A stretch of 64,000 nt of DNA. Origin: Variovorax sp. KBW07. Its GTDB lineage: Bacteria > Pseudomonadota > Gammaproteobacteria > Burkholderiales > Burkholderiaceae_C. Positions 32,110 to 41,000 of the stretch are shown in pieces. Position 1 is the stretch's first letter, and the number at the start of each line of letters is the position of its first letter. A program made the position numbers and the translations under genes. The DNA lies in contig NZ_QAJK01000016.1 in NCBI RefSeq assembly GCF_003852515.1, positions 1-64,000 on the forward strand, written 5' to 3'. A model generated the notes under the pieces. The model worked only from the letters and a program-made list of their open reading frames with translations, did not search any database and had not been told where the DNA came from.

Positions 32110-33201
32110 ATGAAAATAATTACCGTCGTTGGTGCTCGCCCTCAATTCATCAAGGCCGTGGTTCTTAGCGCCATGTTTCGAAAGATCTGCGGTGTGCAGG
32201 AGCGCTTGCTTCACACCGGCCAGCATTTCGATGACAACATGTCGGATGTATTTTTTCGAGAGCTAGGTATTCCCGCGCCCCATTGGAATCTGGGTGTAAA
32301 CGGCGGTGCCCATGGGGCGATGACAGGCGCGCAACTCCAAGGCATCGAGGACATACTGATGCAAGAGAGGCCTGATGTCGTGCTGGTCTATGGCGACACC
32401 AACTCCACGTTGGCGGGCGCGCTGGCCGCAGCCAAGCTCCACATCCCGGTCGCGCACGTCGAAGCAGGGCTGCGGTCATTCAATCGAAGAATGCCCGAGG
32501 AGGTCAATCGAGTCTTGACCGACCACATGTCGCGTTGGCTGTTCGCGCCGACTCAAGCCGCAGTGCGCAATCTGGAGCGTGAAGGGATCGCCGGCCCAGA
32601 TGTCCACCAGGTAGGCGACGTGATGTTCGACGCCGCATTGCACTTTGCCGAAGTGGCCAGAGGCCGTAGCGAACGGCCACTCGTGCTCGAACAGCTCTCA
32701 GGGCGCCCATTCGTGCTGGCAACCGTTCACCGCGCCGAGAACACCGAAAGCGCTGAATGCCTGCAAGCGATCGTACAGGCATTGAGTGGCTTGGCGAACG
32801 ACATCAATGTGGTTTGGCCTGTGCACCCCCGAACCCGAGGCGCCCTCGCCAAGCTGGACCTCGATGTGACTGCAACGAAAGGCTTGCACTGCACCGAACC
32901 GCTCGGTTACCTCGACATGATCGAGATGGAGCAGGCCGCGCAATTGGTCGTGACCGATTCGGGCGGCGTGCAGAAGGAGGCTTTCTTTTTCGGCAAGCCC
33001 TGCGTCACGCTGCGCGATGAGACCGAGTGGGTTGAGCTGGTCGAAGCTGGCTGGAATCGCCTTGCACCGCCTAGCTCGGCGAAAGCATTGCTGAAGGCCT
33101 TTCGCGCCGCTTTGGGCACATCGGGCCAGCCGATCGAGCCGTATGGGCGAGGCGATGCCGGGCGGCGCATCGCGGACATCCTGCAGGGATCGCGGGTGTG
33201 A
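32110..33201 (+). CDS. wbpI: UDP-N-acetylglucosamine 2-epimerase family (WbpI/WlbD type)
   Basis: 363 aa, GT-B-like epimerase. Family motifs: VVGARPQFIKAVVLS at the start, LHTGQHFDDNMSDVFF, VYGDTNSTLAGALAA, HVEAGLRSFNRRMPEEVNR, and VTDSGGVQKEAFFFGKPCVTLR. It inverts C2 to turn the gluco into the manno sugar. WecB (UDP-GlcNAc) and WbpI (UDP-GlcNAc(3NAc)A) belong to the same family; the WbpB, WbpD and WbpE homologues upstream favour WbpI. It overlaps the next gene by 4 bp (GTGA). Confidence 0.85.
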   Translation: MKIITVVGARPQFIKAVVLSAMFRKICGVQERLLHTGQHFDDNMSDVFFRELGIPAPHWNLGVNGGAHGAMTGAQLQGIEDILMQERPDVVLVYGDTNSTLAGALAAAKLHIPVAHVEAGLRSFNRRMPEEVNRVLTDHMSRWLFAPTQAAVRNLEREGIAGPDVHQVGDVMFDAALHFAEVARGRSERPLVLEQLSGRPFVLATVHRAENTESAECLQAIVQALSGLANDINVVWPVHPRTRGALAKLDLDVTATKGLHCTEPLGYLDMIEMEQAAQLVVTDSGGVQKEAFFFGKPCVTLRDETEWVELVEAGWNRLAPPSSAKALLKAFRAALGTSGQPIEPYGRGDAGRRIADILQGSRV

Positions 33202-34424
33202 AGATCCTATTGATCAATCACTATGCCGGCTCAATTCGGCATGGCATGGAGTACCGCCCGTATTACCTGGCGCGCGAATGGGTTCGCGCCGGCCATATGG
33301 TACGAATCGTCGCGGCGTCGCAATCGCACGTGCGCAGTATTCAGCCCGCGTTCACCGGTCGCCGGCATGAAGAGACGATCGATGGCATCGACTACCTTTG
33401 GTATCGCACACCTCGCTATCAGGGGAACGGGGGCGGGCGTGCATTGAACATCGCGGCGTTCTGCGCGCAGTTGATGGGGGATGCGAAACGGCTCGCGCGC
33501 GAGTTCCAACCCGATGTCGTGGTGGCCTCCAGCACCTATCCAATGGACATCTGGCCGGCACACCGCATCGCGCGACTGAGCGCGGCCAAGCTGGTGCACG
33601 AGGTGCATGACCTGTGGCCTCTGTCGCCGATGGAACTCAACGGCATGTCGGCGCGGCATCCGTTCATTGCTGTGTGCCAGATGGCGGAAAACTTCGCCTG
33701 CAAGCGAGCCGACATCGTGATCTCCATGCTGCCCAAGGTGCATGACCACATGGCGGCGCACGGACTGGATCTGTCCCGGCTGCACATCGTGCCAAATGGC
33801 GTGCTGAGCGAAGAATGGGATCACCCGGGAGATGCCTTGTCACCGGCGCTTGCTCGGCATATCGACCAAGCCCGCAGCGAAGGGCGCGTGATCGTGACCT
33901 ATGCCGGCGCACATGGCCTGGCCAATGCACTGGACTCGTTGCTCGATGCCGCGGCGATGCTGCGTTCAGAGCCGTTCAGCTTCGTCCTGGTCGGCTCGGG
34001 TACGGAGCGGGAGAGGCTGAAGCAGAGGGTTGCCTCGGACGGCCTGGGCAACGTGGCAATGTTCGATGCCATTCCGAAGCGCCAGATTCCAACCCTGCTG
34101 TCAGCGGTAGACGTGGCGTACATCGGCTTGCAGCGTGTGCCGCTTTTCAGGTTCGGCATCGCCCCGAACAAATTGATGGACTACATGATGGCCGGCTGCG
34201 CAGTACTCAGTGCCATCGAGGCGGGCAACGACCCGGTCACTGAGGCGGGCTGCGGGGTGTCCGTGCAGGCGGAGTCGGCGCCCGCGATCGCAGGCGGACT
34301 GCGCATGCTTGCGGGGATGAGTATCGATAGCCGTCAGGCCATGGGACTGCGCGGGCGCGAGTATGTGCGCGAGCGCCATGCTTGGCCGGTGCTGGCCCGG
34401 CGATTCGTGGAGGCGGTGTCGTGA
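33198..34424 (+). CDS. Glycosyltransferase family 4 (WbuB-like)
   Basis: 408 aa GT-B enzyme. An N-terminal acceptor domain (LLINHYAGSIRHGMEYRPYYLAREW) and a C-terminal donor domain with IVPNGVLSEEW and IGLQRVPLFRFGIAPNKLMDYMMAGCAVLSAI, the EX7E-like region of GT4. The opening and the central EVHDLWPLSPMEL resemble WbuB-type N-acetyl-fucosaminyl transferases, suggesting transfer of a 6-deoxy amino sugar or related residue. The GTG start overlaps the epimerase stop, and its own stop overlaps the methyltransferase start. Confidence 0.88.
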   Translation: MKILLINHYAGSIRHGMEYRPYYLAREWVRAGHMVRIVAASQSHVRSIQPAFTGRRHEETIDGIDYLWYRTPRYQGNGGGRALNIAAFCAQLMGDAKRLAREFQPDVVVASSTYPMDIWPAHRIARLSAAKLVHEVHDLWPLSPMELNGMSARHPFIAVCQMAENFACKRADIVISMLPKVHDHMAAHGLDLSRLHIVPNGVLSEEWDHPGDALSPALARHIDQARSEGRVIVTYAGAHGLANALDSLLDAAAMLRSEPFSFVLVGSGTERERLKQRVASDGLGNVAMFDAIPKRQIPTLLSAVDVAYIGLQRVPLFRFGIAPNKLMDYMMAGCAVLSAIEAGNDPVTEAGCGVSVQAESAPAIAGGLRMLAGMSIDSRQAMGLRGREYVRERHAWPVLARRFVEAVS

Positions 34425-35149
34425 GGACCGGCCTCACGCCACCGGATGCCGCGGGCGAGGTGGACGCGGTGCGCAAGCGCTATGAGCGTCGGCGCACCCA
34501 AGGCATCGACTGGCGGTACAACCTGTTGAATCCGGCCGTCTGGCAAATGGTGCACGAACGGCAGCGAGCCTTGCTGCAGCTGTTGCATCGTTTGGGCGGA
34601 GAAGACTTGGCGCAAAAGACGCTCCTCGAAGTTGGATGCGGAAGCGGAGGCAACCTTCTGGAAATGCTGCGCTTCGGCTTCGATGCCCGGAATTTGCAAG
34701 GCGTGGAATTGCTGGAAGAGCGCTACGCCGAGGCCCGGCGCGCGCTGCCTTTGGAGTTGCAACTGAGCCTTGGCGATGCTTGCGAGGCGCAGGTTCAGCC
34801 TGGCAGCCAAGACATAGTTTTTCAATCCACCGTCTTTTCTTCGCTTCTCGACGATGCCTTCCAGCAGCGCCTGGCCGACGCCATGTGGCGCTGGGTCAAG
34901 CCCGGCGGCGGCGTGCTCTGGTATGACTTTACAGTCAACAATCCGCGCAATGCCGATGTGCGCGGCGTACCGCTGCAACGTGTGTGCGCGCTCTTTCCCG
35001 GGGGGCGGGTGCATGCCCGGCGCGTCACGCTGGCGCCGCCTGTCGCGCGCCAGGTCGTGCGGCTTCACCCTTCGCTCTACACCTTGTTCAACATGACTCC
35101 CCTGCTGCGCACACATGTGCTCGCATGGATCGAGAAGCCACCGTTCTGA
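34421..35149 (+). CDS. SAM-dependent class I methyltransferase
   Basis: 242 aa. SAM-binding motif I LLEVGCGSGGNLLEML (about 66-81), with acidic motif II (LQGVELLEERYAEAR) and motif IV VFQSTVFSSLLDD. The GTG start at 34421 overlaps the preceding stop (GTGA); the open frame to 34382 is not needed. Placed among glycan genes it may O- or N-methylate a sugar, or cap the chain. The C-terminal region (PLLRTHVLAWIEKPP) is typical of methyltransferases in polysaccharide loci. Confidence 0.83.
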   Translation: MRTGLTPPDAAGEVDAVRKRYERRRTQGIDWRYNLLNPAVWQMVHERQRALLQLLHRLGGEDLAQKTLLEVGCGSGGNLLEMLRFGFDARNLQGVELLEERYAEARRALPLELQLSLGDACEAQVQPGSQDIVFQSTVFSSLLDDAFQQRLADAMWRWVKPGGGVLWYDFTVNNPRNADVRGVPLQRVCALFPGGRVHARRVTLAPPVARQVVRLHPSLYTLFNMTPLLRTHVLAWIEKPPF

Positions 35150-35161
35150 TTGATCCCTCCC

Positions 35162-36334
35162 ATGTCGTCACCTCCTACCTTCCTGCCCTTTGCATTGCCG
35201 GACACCGGTGAAGAGGAGATCGCAGAGGTTTCCGCCGCTATCCGTTCGGGCTGGGTCACCACGGGACCCCGAGCCAAGCTTTTCGAGGAAGACTTCGCGG
35301 CCTTTCTCGGCGCCCCGCAGTTGCACTGCATGGCCGTCAATTCCGCCACAGCGGGTCTTCACCTGGCGCTCGAAGCGCTCGGCATAGGGCCGGGCGACGA
35401 GGTCATCACGACCACGCATACCTTCACGGCTACGGCCGAAGTGGCACGCTACCTGGGCGCGGATGTGGTGCTGGTCGACATAGACCCCGCCACGCTCTGC
35501 ATCGATGCGCAACAGGTCGAAGCCGCGATCACAGCGCGTACCAAGGCCATCATCCCGGTCCACTATGCGGGGCTTGCCGCCGACATGCCCGCCTTGCTGG
35601 CCATTGCTCGCAAGCATGGGCTGAAGGTGGTGGAAGACGCAGCACATGCGCTGCCCACGACCTCCGGTGGCCAATTGGTTGGAACCCTGGAGTCCGATTT
35701 CACCGTGTTCAGCTTCTATGCCAACAAGACCATCTCGACTGGAGAGGGGGGCATGGTGGTAACGCGTGATGCGGCGTTGGCCGAGCGGGTCAGGATCATG
35801 CGGTTGCATGGCATCAACCGGGATGCCTTCGACCGCTTTCGCTCGACCACCCCGGCCTGGTACTACGAGGTGGTTGCGCCGGGCTTCAAGTACAACCTGA
35901 CCGACGTTGCCGCGGCCATGGGGCTGGCACAGCTGGCGAAACTCCCTCGTTTTCTGGCGCGTCGGCAGCATTTGGCGGGTCGCTATCGCGAACAGTTGCA
36001 CGGGCTTCCGCTGCTGCTGCCGCCTGAGCCGCAGCCCGGCGAAGTGCATGCCTGGCACCTGTACGTGATCCGGCTCGACGACAGGGCTGTGGAAATCACT
36101 TCACGCGACGCGCTGATCCAGGCGCTGTCGGACCTGGGTATTGGCACCAGCGTGCACTACATTCCGCTGCACCGGCAGCCTTACTGGCGCGACCGTTATC
36201 AACTCACTGCTGAAATGTTTCCCCACTCGGAGGCTGCCTACCAGCGGATGCTGAGCATTCCTTTGTTCACGGCCATGAGCGACGCCGACCAGGACCGGGT
36301 GATTTCGGCATTGCGCGAGATACTGGGGCGGTGA
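35162..36334 (+). CDS. DegT/DnrJ family UDP-4-keto-6-deoxy-sugar aminotransferase (PglE-like)
   Basis: 390 aa PLP enzyme. PLP Lys K189 in [15 protein letters not shown], with [41 protein letters not shown] and the C-terminal [14 protein letters not shown]. This pattern fits PglE/PseC-class 4-aminotransferases, so it probably aminates the 4-keto sugar made by the PglF-like enzyme at 21078. A PglD-type N-acetyltransferase is not found in the window. The start has no clear ribosome site and lies 12 bp after the methyltransferase stop; a TTG at 35150 is another possibility. Confidence 0.85.
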   Translation: MSSPPTFLPFALPDTGEEEIAEVSAAIRSGWVTTGPRAKLFEEDFAAFLGAPQLHCMAVNSATAGLHLALEALGIGPGDEVITTTHTFTATAEVARYLGADVVLVDIDPATLCIDAQQVEAAITARTKAIIPVHYAGLAADMPALLAIARKHGLKVVEDAAHALPTTSGGQLVGTLESDFTVFSFYANKTISTGEGGMVVTRDAALAERVRIMRLHGINRDAFDRFRSTTPAWYYEVVAPGFKYNLTDVAAAMGLAQLAKLPRFLARRQHLAGRYREQLHGLPLLLPPEPQPGEVHAWHLYVIRLDDRAVEITSRDALIQALSDLGIGTSVHYIPLHRQPYWRDRYQLTAEMFPHSEAAYQRMLSIPLFTAMSDADQDRVISALREILGR

Positions 36335-36954
36335 TGGGCAAGCGGGTATTCGACCTGTGCGTGGCGCTCGGCGTCCTGCTCGTGTTGTCTCCCTTGCTGG
36401 TCGCGGCCGCCCTCTGGATCAAGCTCGATTCGCCGGGACCGGTGCTGTTTCGCCAGCAGCGCGTGGGTTGGCGCGGGCGGCCGTTTGCCATCCTCAAGTT
36501 TCGGACGATGCGTCATGCGGCGACGGGCGACGGGCTCAGGATTACCGTAGGCGCCGACCCGAGGATCACGCGAGCGGGCGTTTTTCTGCGCCGACACAAG
36601 ATCGACGAGTTTCCGCAGTTTATCAACGTGTTGCGCGGCGAGATGAGCGTGGTGGGCCCGAGGCCCGAAGTGCCGCACTATGTGGCTCTCTACACGCAGG
36701 CACAGAGGGATATCGTGCTGAGCGTGCGGCCCGGCATTACAGATCCCGCGTCGCTGGTTTTCAAGGATGAATCCACGTTGCTTGCCAAGGCGGATGACCC
36801 GGAGAACTTCTACGTGACCGAGGTGATGCCTGCCAAGCTTGAGCATGCGGCGCAGTACGTGGCGACGCGCAGCCTGCTAGGAGACATCAGGATCGTCCTG
36901 CGCACTGCTGGCGCAATCGTGGCTCGCCGGAAACACCCGGCGTGCGAGCCATAG
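36334..36954 (+). CDS. Phosphoglycosyl transferase (PglC-like, short monotopic form)
   Basis: 206 aa. It transfers a sugar-1-phosphate from UDP-sugar to undecaprenyl phosphate and starts the glycan. One N-terminal re-entrant hydrophobic segment (about 4-30) ends in the family P-x(2-3) turn (LVLSPLLVAAALWIKLDSPG). Then KFRTM, the catalytic Asp-Glu pair in HKIDEFPQFINVLRGEMS, and VGPRPEV. The short form without N-terminal helices matches PglC, whose substrate is a 4-amino-6-deoxy sugar, in line with the PglF- and PglE-like genes. It is the last gene of the glycan operon. Confidence 0.9.
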   Translation: MGKRVFDLCVALGVLLVLSPLLVAAALWIKLDSPGPVLFRQQRVGWRGRPFAILKFRTMRHAATGDGLRITVGADPRITRAGVFLRRHKIDEFPQFINVLRGEMSVVGPRPEVPHYVALYTQAQRDIVLSVRPGITDPASLVFKDESTLLAKADDPENFYVTEVMPAKLEHAAQYVATRSLLGDIRIVLRTAGAIVARRKHPACEP

Positions 36955-37430
36955 CGCCTGTTCTTCGACGTGTTGGCAGCGGCGTGCTGTCGAGTAGCAC
37001 TTCCCTGCTGATTCGACTTGACGGCGCCGCCATCGACTTCGCCGGGAGAAAAATCCTTTAGGTGCGAAGGCGCGGTATAGGGCTGAACGCCGTGTCGCGA
37101 TCCATCGGTTTTCCTCTTCTTGGGGGCCCGTCAGATCGTCATTCGCCCTCCGTTCCCTCGCTTTCAGCGGCAATGGGCACCCGTTGCGTTGCATCAATCT
37201 GCCGGATCACCTCCGCCGAACGGTTGTCATCGGGCGACAAATGGTGCTTGCTGGATGGGCGCCACAAAATAGCATCGAAAGTCACATACAGACACATTTA
37301 TCAAAAAGTGCAAACGACTTCTATCGGGATGTCAGGTGCAGTGCAGCACGCTGGTGGCCTCACGCTCAGCGCGTTGAGTGGCCTGGCTGCAGTTGGCTGC
37401 AATGACACCGGCTCAAACTAGCTTGGCCCT
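36955..37430. other. Intergenic region between the glycan operon and the minor pilin operon
   Basis: 476 bp with no convincing gene. Short open frames here have no ribosome sites or recognisable similarity. Base composition is less GC-rich than the flanks in the last 200 bp (about 37260-37330 is clearly AT-rich), so a promoter for fimT probably lies there. I could not define -35/-10 or sigma-54 elements: TGGC-containing stretches near 37380-37400 have wrong spacing. No intrinsic terminator for the glycan operon was found. Confidence 0.5.
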
Positions 37431-38048
37431 ATGCGCACGATTCGCCTCGATTCTCGACAGCCGCATGGGCAGCGTGGCCTGACGGCCATCGAGCTGCTCG
37501 TCACGCTTGCCATCCTGGCGATCCTCATGGGCATCGCCGCTCCTTCTATGTCGCGCTTCATCACTCAGTGGCGCGCCTCCAATACCGTCAATGCCCTGAC
37601 CGGCTCCCTGCGCATCGCTCGAACCGAAGCCATTGCCCGCGCGCGTCCGGTCGTCGTATGTCGCGTGGCCTCCAGCAGTTCCACGACATGCCTGTCCACT
37701 GCGGGCGCCAACGGTTTCGCCAGCGGCTGGATCGTGTTCGTCAACAACGATCGCGATGCCAGCTCCGACTTTTCGTCAGCGAATGACGAACTGCTGCTGC
37801 GCCAGGAAGCGCCGGCTGGCATCGCGAAGATCGCCCTGACGACCGTCAACTCCGGCAATGCGGGCCGTTTCGTTTTTCTTCCGAACGGCCTGCTGCAGGC
37901 CAATGCCAACGGCATCAACATCGAAGCCAGCGGCTTCACCAGCGCCAGCGCCACCCCGTGGGCGCGCAAGGGCCTCTGCATCACCAAGCCCGGCCGCGTC
38001 CGTTCGGTCGCGGATTCGACCAGCTGCGACAACGCCACCGAAAAATGA
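37431..38048 (+). CDS. fimT: Type IV pilus minor pilin, FimT/FimU (GspH) family
   Basis: 205 aa. The 16-residue leader ends HGQRG; cleavage gives LTAIELLVTLAILAILMG with Glu at mature position 5 (E21). The C-terminal domain (GspH type, about 60-200) has TARTEAIARARPVVVCRV-like content (RIARTEAIARARPVVVCR) and a terminal Cys pair. Minor pilins FimU, PilV, PilW, PilX and PilE form the tip complex that starts pilus assembly. It is the first gene of the operon. The Shine-Dalgarno sequence is weak (TTGG), which may keep expression low. Confidence 0.88.
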   Translation: MRTIRLDSRQPHGQRGLTAIELLVTLAILAILMGIAAPSMSRFITQWRASNTVNALTGSLRIARTEAIARARPVVVCRVASSSSTTCLSTAGANGFASGWIVFVNNDRDASSDFSSANDELLLRQEAPAGIAKIALTTVNSGNAGRFVFLPNGLLQANANGINIEASGFTSASATPWARKGLCITKPGRVRSVADSTSCDNATEK

Positions 38049-38092
38049 GATCGCCACGCCCGGCCGCTTCGGCGCGGCCCCGACCTCTTTTC

Positions 38093-38698
38093 ATGAACAT
38101 GAAAACCCACAACACGCAGCGAGGCGCCACCCTCATCGAGGTGCTGGTGGCCATCGTCATCCTGGCCGTTGCATTGTTCGGCATGGCGGGGCTGACTTCC
38201 TCGGCTGTCAAGTACAACCAGTTCTCTCGCATGCGCGCCACTGGCTTGAGCCTGGTTGCCGACTACACGGAGCGCGCCCGCGCCAATGTTTCGGGCTTCG
38301 CGAACTACGCCTACACCGACGCCTACAACGCCAGCTCGCGGTCGGCAGCCACTTCGGACCCCACGGAGGCACCGGCGACTTGCCAGGTCGACACCTCCAA
38401 TCCCACCGCTCCGATCAACACCTGCGGCGCGGCCATCGCGAACTACGACAAGTCCCAGTGGCTCACCAATGTCGCCAACCGGCTGCCGGGCGGCACGGCT
38501 TATGTCACAGCCGACCTGACCCCCGCACCGCCCGGCGTGAACGGACTGCCGGCCACGCGCGTGCTGAATATCTGGCTGATCTGGACGGCCATCGAGGAGG
38601 CCGGAGGCTTTTTCCAGCAGCAACAGCCTTGCCCCACCGGGGCCAACATCGCTGCGGGCACTTCCGTGAACTGCATGTACTTCCGGATCACGCTATGA
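38093..38698 (+). CDS. pilV: Type IV pilus minor pilin PilV
   Basis: 201 aa. Leader MNMKTHNTQRG followed by ATLIEVLVAIVILAVALFGM, Glu at mature position 5 (E16). The pattern LIEVLVA-IVILAVALFGMAGL is typical of PilV. The rest is a Ser/Ala/Asn-rich globular domain with four Cys. An in-frame ATG overlapping the fimT stop (38045) would give a 27-residue leader and seems less likely. The stop overlaps the pilW start (ATGA). Confidence 0.88.
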   Translation: MNMKTHNTQRGATLIEVLVAIVILAVALFGMAGLTSSAVKYNQFSRMRATGLSLVADYTERARANVSGFANYAYTDAYNASSRSAATSDPTEAPATCQVDTSNPTAPINTCGAAIANYDKSQWLTNVANRLPGGTAYVTADLTPAPPGVNGLPATRVLNIWLIWTAIEEAGGFFQQQQPCPTGANIAAGTSVNCMYFRITL

Positions 38699-39705
38699 GA
38701 ACGGCACGCCTCTTTTTGCCGCGCCTGCGCCGCAACGTCGGCGGCTTCACCCTGCTCGAATTGCTGATCGCCATGACGATAGGACTGGTGATCCTGGCGT
38801 CCAGCTTGTCCCTGTATGTCGCGTCCAGTCGCGGTAGCCAGATGTCCCAGGTCGAAACACAGCTGAACGAGGACGGAATCCTGGCGCTCAACCTGATCCA
38901 GCAGCAACTGAAGCAGGCGGGCTATTCCCGGCAGATCATCCCGGCCAGTGGCGCCGCCGTGATGGGCAACTACGCGGGTCCCGCCGTGCGCGGATGCGAT
39001 GGTGGCTTCACCGATTCCAGCGTTGCTTTCGGCGATCTGGCTTGCACTACGGGCGCTGGCAGCGATGCCATCGCCATCCGCTACGAGGCTACCTCCGACA
39101 ACACGACGCCTACGAACGACGCCACTCCCCTGGCGACGAATTGCGTGGGGAATGGCATCAACCCCGTGACCGCATCCCAGGTGAGTCCCCCACCCACGCC
39201 CGCGAGCGCGGCTGGAAGCTACGCCCTGGCCGACAACCGCTATTCAGTCACAAACGCGAACACGCAACCCATGTTGTCGTGCCGTGGATCGGAGAAGAAC
39301 GGTTCCAGCAGCACTGACAACGTCATCGGCACGTCTTGGCTGCCACTACTGGCCAACGTCGAAAGCATGCAGATCCTCTACGGCGTGGCCAGCCGTCCCA
39401 GCGCCGAACTGGCTGCCACCTACGACCCCATGCGACACCAGATCATCAGCTATCTGAGCGCGAGCGGTGTCGACGCCCTGACCAGCACAGGTGTGTTGCC
39501 CAATGTCACCGAAGACCGGTGGGGCCGGGTCCTGAGCGTGCGTGTGTGCTTGCTCATGCGCAGCGACCAGCCTGTGAAAGATGCGCCTACGGGTGGCATG
39601 GCCTACAAGGACTGCAACAACATCGATGCCTCCGGCACGGATGGCTACCTGCGCAGGACCTACACCACCACGGTTCTGTTGAGAAATCGCGTGATTGTCC
39701 AATGA
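38695..39705 (+). CDS. pilW: Type IV pilus minor pilin PilW
   Basis: 336 aa, the largest minor pilin here. The leader ends RRNVGG, then FTLLELLIAMTIGLVILAS with Glu at mature position 5 (E22). The IAMTIGLVIL pattern is characteristic of PilW. The following helix (LNEDGILALNLIQQQLKQAGY) is conserved in the family. The frame is open for about 840 bp upstream of the real start because of high GC; I start at 38695 where ATGA overlaps the pilV stop. It is also coupled to pilX by ATGA. Confidence 0.9.
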   Translation: MRTARLFLPRLRRNVGGFTLLELLIAMTIGLVILASSLSLYVASSRGSQMSQVETQLNEDGILALNLIQQQLKQAGYSRQIIPASGAAVMGNYAGPAVRGCDGGFTDSSVAFGDLACTTGAGSDAIAIRYEATSDNTTPTNDATPLATNCVGNGINPVTASQVSPPPTPASAAGSYALADNRYSVTNANTQPMLSCRGSEKNGSSSTDNVIGTSWLPLLANVESMQILYGVASRPSAELAATYDPMRHQIISYLSASGVDALTSTGVLPNVTEDRWGRVLSVRVCLLMRSDQPVKDAPTGGMAYKDCNNIDASGTDGYLRRTYTTTVLLRNRVIVQ

Positions 39706-40349
39706 GCAAGAACCTCAACGCCAACCTTGGTTTGTGCGCCGTTTCGCGTCGCGCCTTCGATAGCCCCGCTACTACGGAGCAGGGCAACCCTTGCCGTCGA
39801 CAACGCGGCGTCGTGTTGGTCATCACCCTCATCCTGATCGTGATCCTCTCGCTGCTTGGCACCTTCGCCATTCGCAATGCCACCCAGAGCGAGCGCAGCA
39901 TCAATGGCATTCGTTCGGCGGAAGTGGCGCGCGAGGCCGCCGAAACAGCCCTGCGTTTCTGCGAGCAGGTCGCCATCTTCGATAGTGAGGGCAAGGACTA
40001 CACCGAGTACGGGACTCCCAGCCCGCGCGGCCAGATCGTCTCAACCACCATCGGCTCGGAATCAGACCCTGCGGCCGTATGGCGCCTCGAGGCCAACTGG
40101 AAGGAAAACGCCAACGCCATCGCAGTCCCGGAAGCCTATTACAAGAAGGATTCCGGCGGAACCGCGCCGCTGACAAATGCGCCGCTGTGCCTAATCCAGA
40201 AGATCGAATCCACCTCGACTCCGAAGCTGACTGGCTATCTGATCACCGCCCGGGGTTTTGCCAACAACGCCAAGTTCACGTCCTCGACAGGCAAGTCCGC
40301 CCAGGGCGCCGAATCGTGGATGCAGTCCGTGCTGACGCGCGGCAGTTGA
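39702..40349 (+). CDS. pilX: Type IV pilus minor pilin PilX
   Basis: 215 aa. An unusually long 36-residue leader ends CRRQRG, followed by [22 protein letters not shown]. As in other PilX proteins mature position 5 is hydrophobic, not Glu. The helix continues into [31 protein letters not shown], the PilX N-terminal domain pattern. It joins the tip complex and in Neisseria/Pseudomonas affects aggregation and PilY1 placement. An ATGA overlap couples it to pilW; pilE begins 5 bp later. Confidence 0.87.
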   Translation: MSKNLNANLGLCAVSRRAFDSPATTEQGNPCRRQRGVVLVITLILIVILSLLGTFAIRNATQSERSINGIRSAEVAREAAETALRFCEQVAIFDSEGKDYTEYGTPSPRGQIVSTTIGSESDPAAVWRLEANWKENANAIAVPEAYYKKDSGGTAPLTNAPLCLIQKIESTSTPKLTGYLITARGFANNAKFTSSTGKSAQGAESWMQSVLTRGS

Positions 40350-40354
40350 CCACC

Positions 40355-40861
40355 ATGCACAAGTCCATCATCGCCATGACACGTCAATCCCTCGACTCCC
40401 GTCGATCCGGCCGCGGCTTCACGTTGATCGAAGTCATGATCGTCGTCGCGATCATCGGCATCCTGGCGATGGTCGCCATGCCCAGCTACCAGGAATACAT
40501 GCGGCGGTCTAAACGCGCCGAAGCCCAGGGCATCCTGATGGAAGCTGCCCAGTACATGCAGCGCTACTACTCGGCCAACGACCGCTACACCGTCACGGCG
40601 GGCAACACCACCGCCGAAGTCGAACAAAAAGTCGCCAACGTCAGCGTGCTGCCCGAGACCTTGCGCCAGTCGCCCAAATCTGGCACCGCCAACTACGACA
40701 TCGCTGTCTTTGCCCGTGACGTCCCACCCAGCTACACCATTCGGGCCACGCGTGCTGGCAGCATGGCCAGCGACAAGTGCGGCACGCTCATGCTGAACAG
40801 CCTGGGCGCCAAAACCATCGATGCGACAGGCGTCAACGTTGCAGATTGCTGGAGACAGTAG
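40355..40861 (+). CDS. pilE: Type IV pilus minor pilin PilE
   Basis: 168 aa prepilin. Leader of 21 residues ends SGRG; mature start [22 protein letters not shown] with Glu at position 5 (E26), then [30 protein letters not shown], the pattern of the PilE minor pilins rather than PilA. Two Cys near the C-terminus (KCGTL, ADCWR) bound a D-loop. In Pseudomonas pilE lies after pilY1; here it precedes it. A 139-bp gap follows before pilY1. Confidence 0.88.
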   Translation: MHKSIIAMTRQSLDSRRSGRGFTLIEVMIVVAIIGILAMVAMPSYQEYMRRSKRAEAQGILMEAAQYMQRYYSANDRYTVTAGNTTAEVEQKVANVSVLPETLRQSPKSGTANYDIAVFARDVPPSYTIRATRAGSMASDKCGTLMLNSLGAKTIDATGVNVADCWRQ

Positions 40862-41000
40862 TTCCCATGGCCCTTGCGCTGCTTGTCTGAGCAACTGCCA
40901 AGACGGCGCACACCGACATGACTCCGCGGACGGCATGGCCCATGGGCCAGCCGAACACACACGACAACTCCATGAAGCTCCGTTCGAGAGGGAAGACCGC

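Noticed and set aside
37062-37421. Open frame of 119 codons between the glycan and minor pilin operons
   Set aside because: No ribosome site, no recognisable domain, and an amino-acid composition like translated non-coding DNA.
37858-38694. Long N-terminal extension of PilW
   Set aside because: The frame is open only because of high GC; it overlaps fimT and pilV in other frames, and the prepilin leader starts at 38695.
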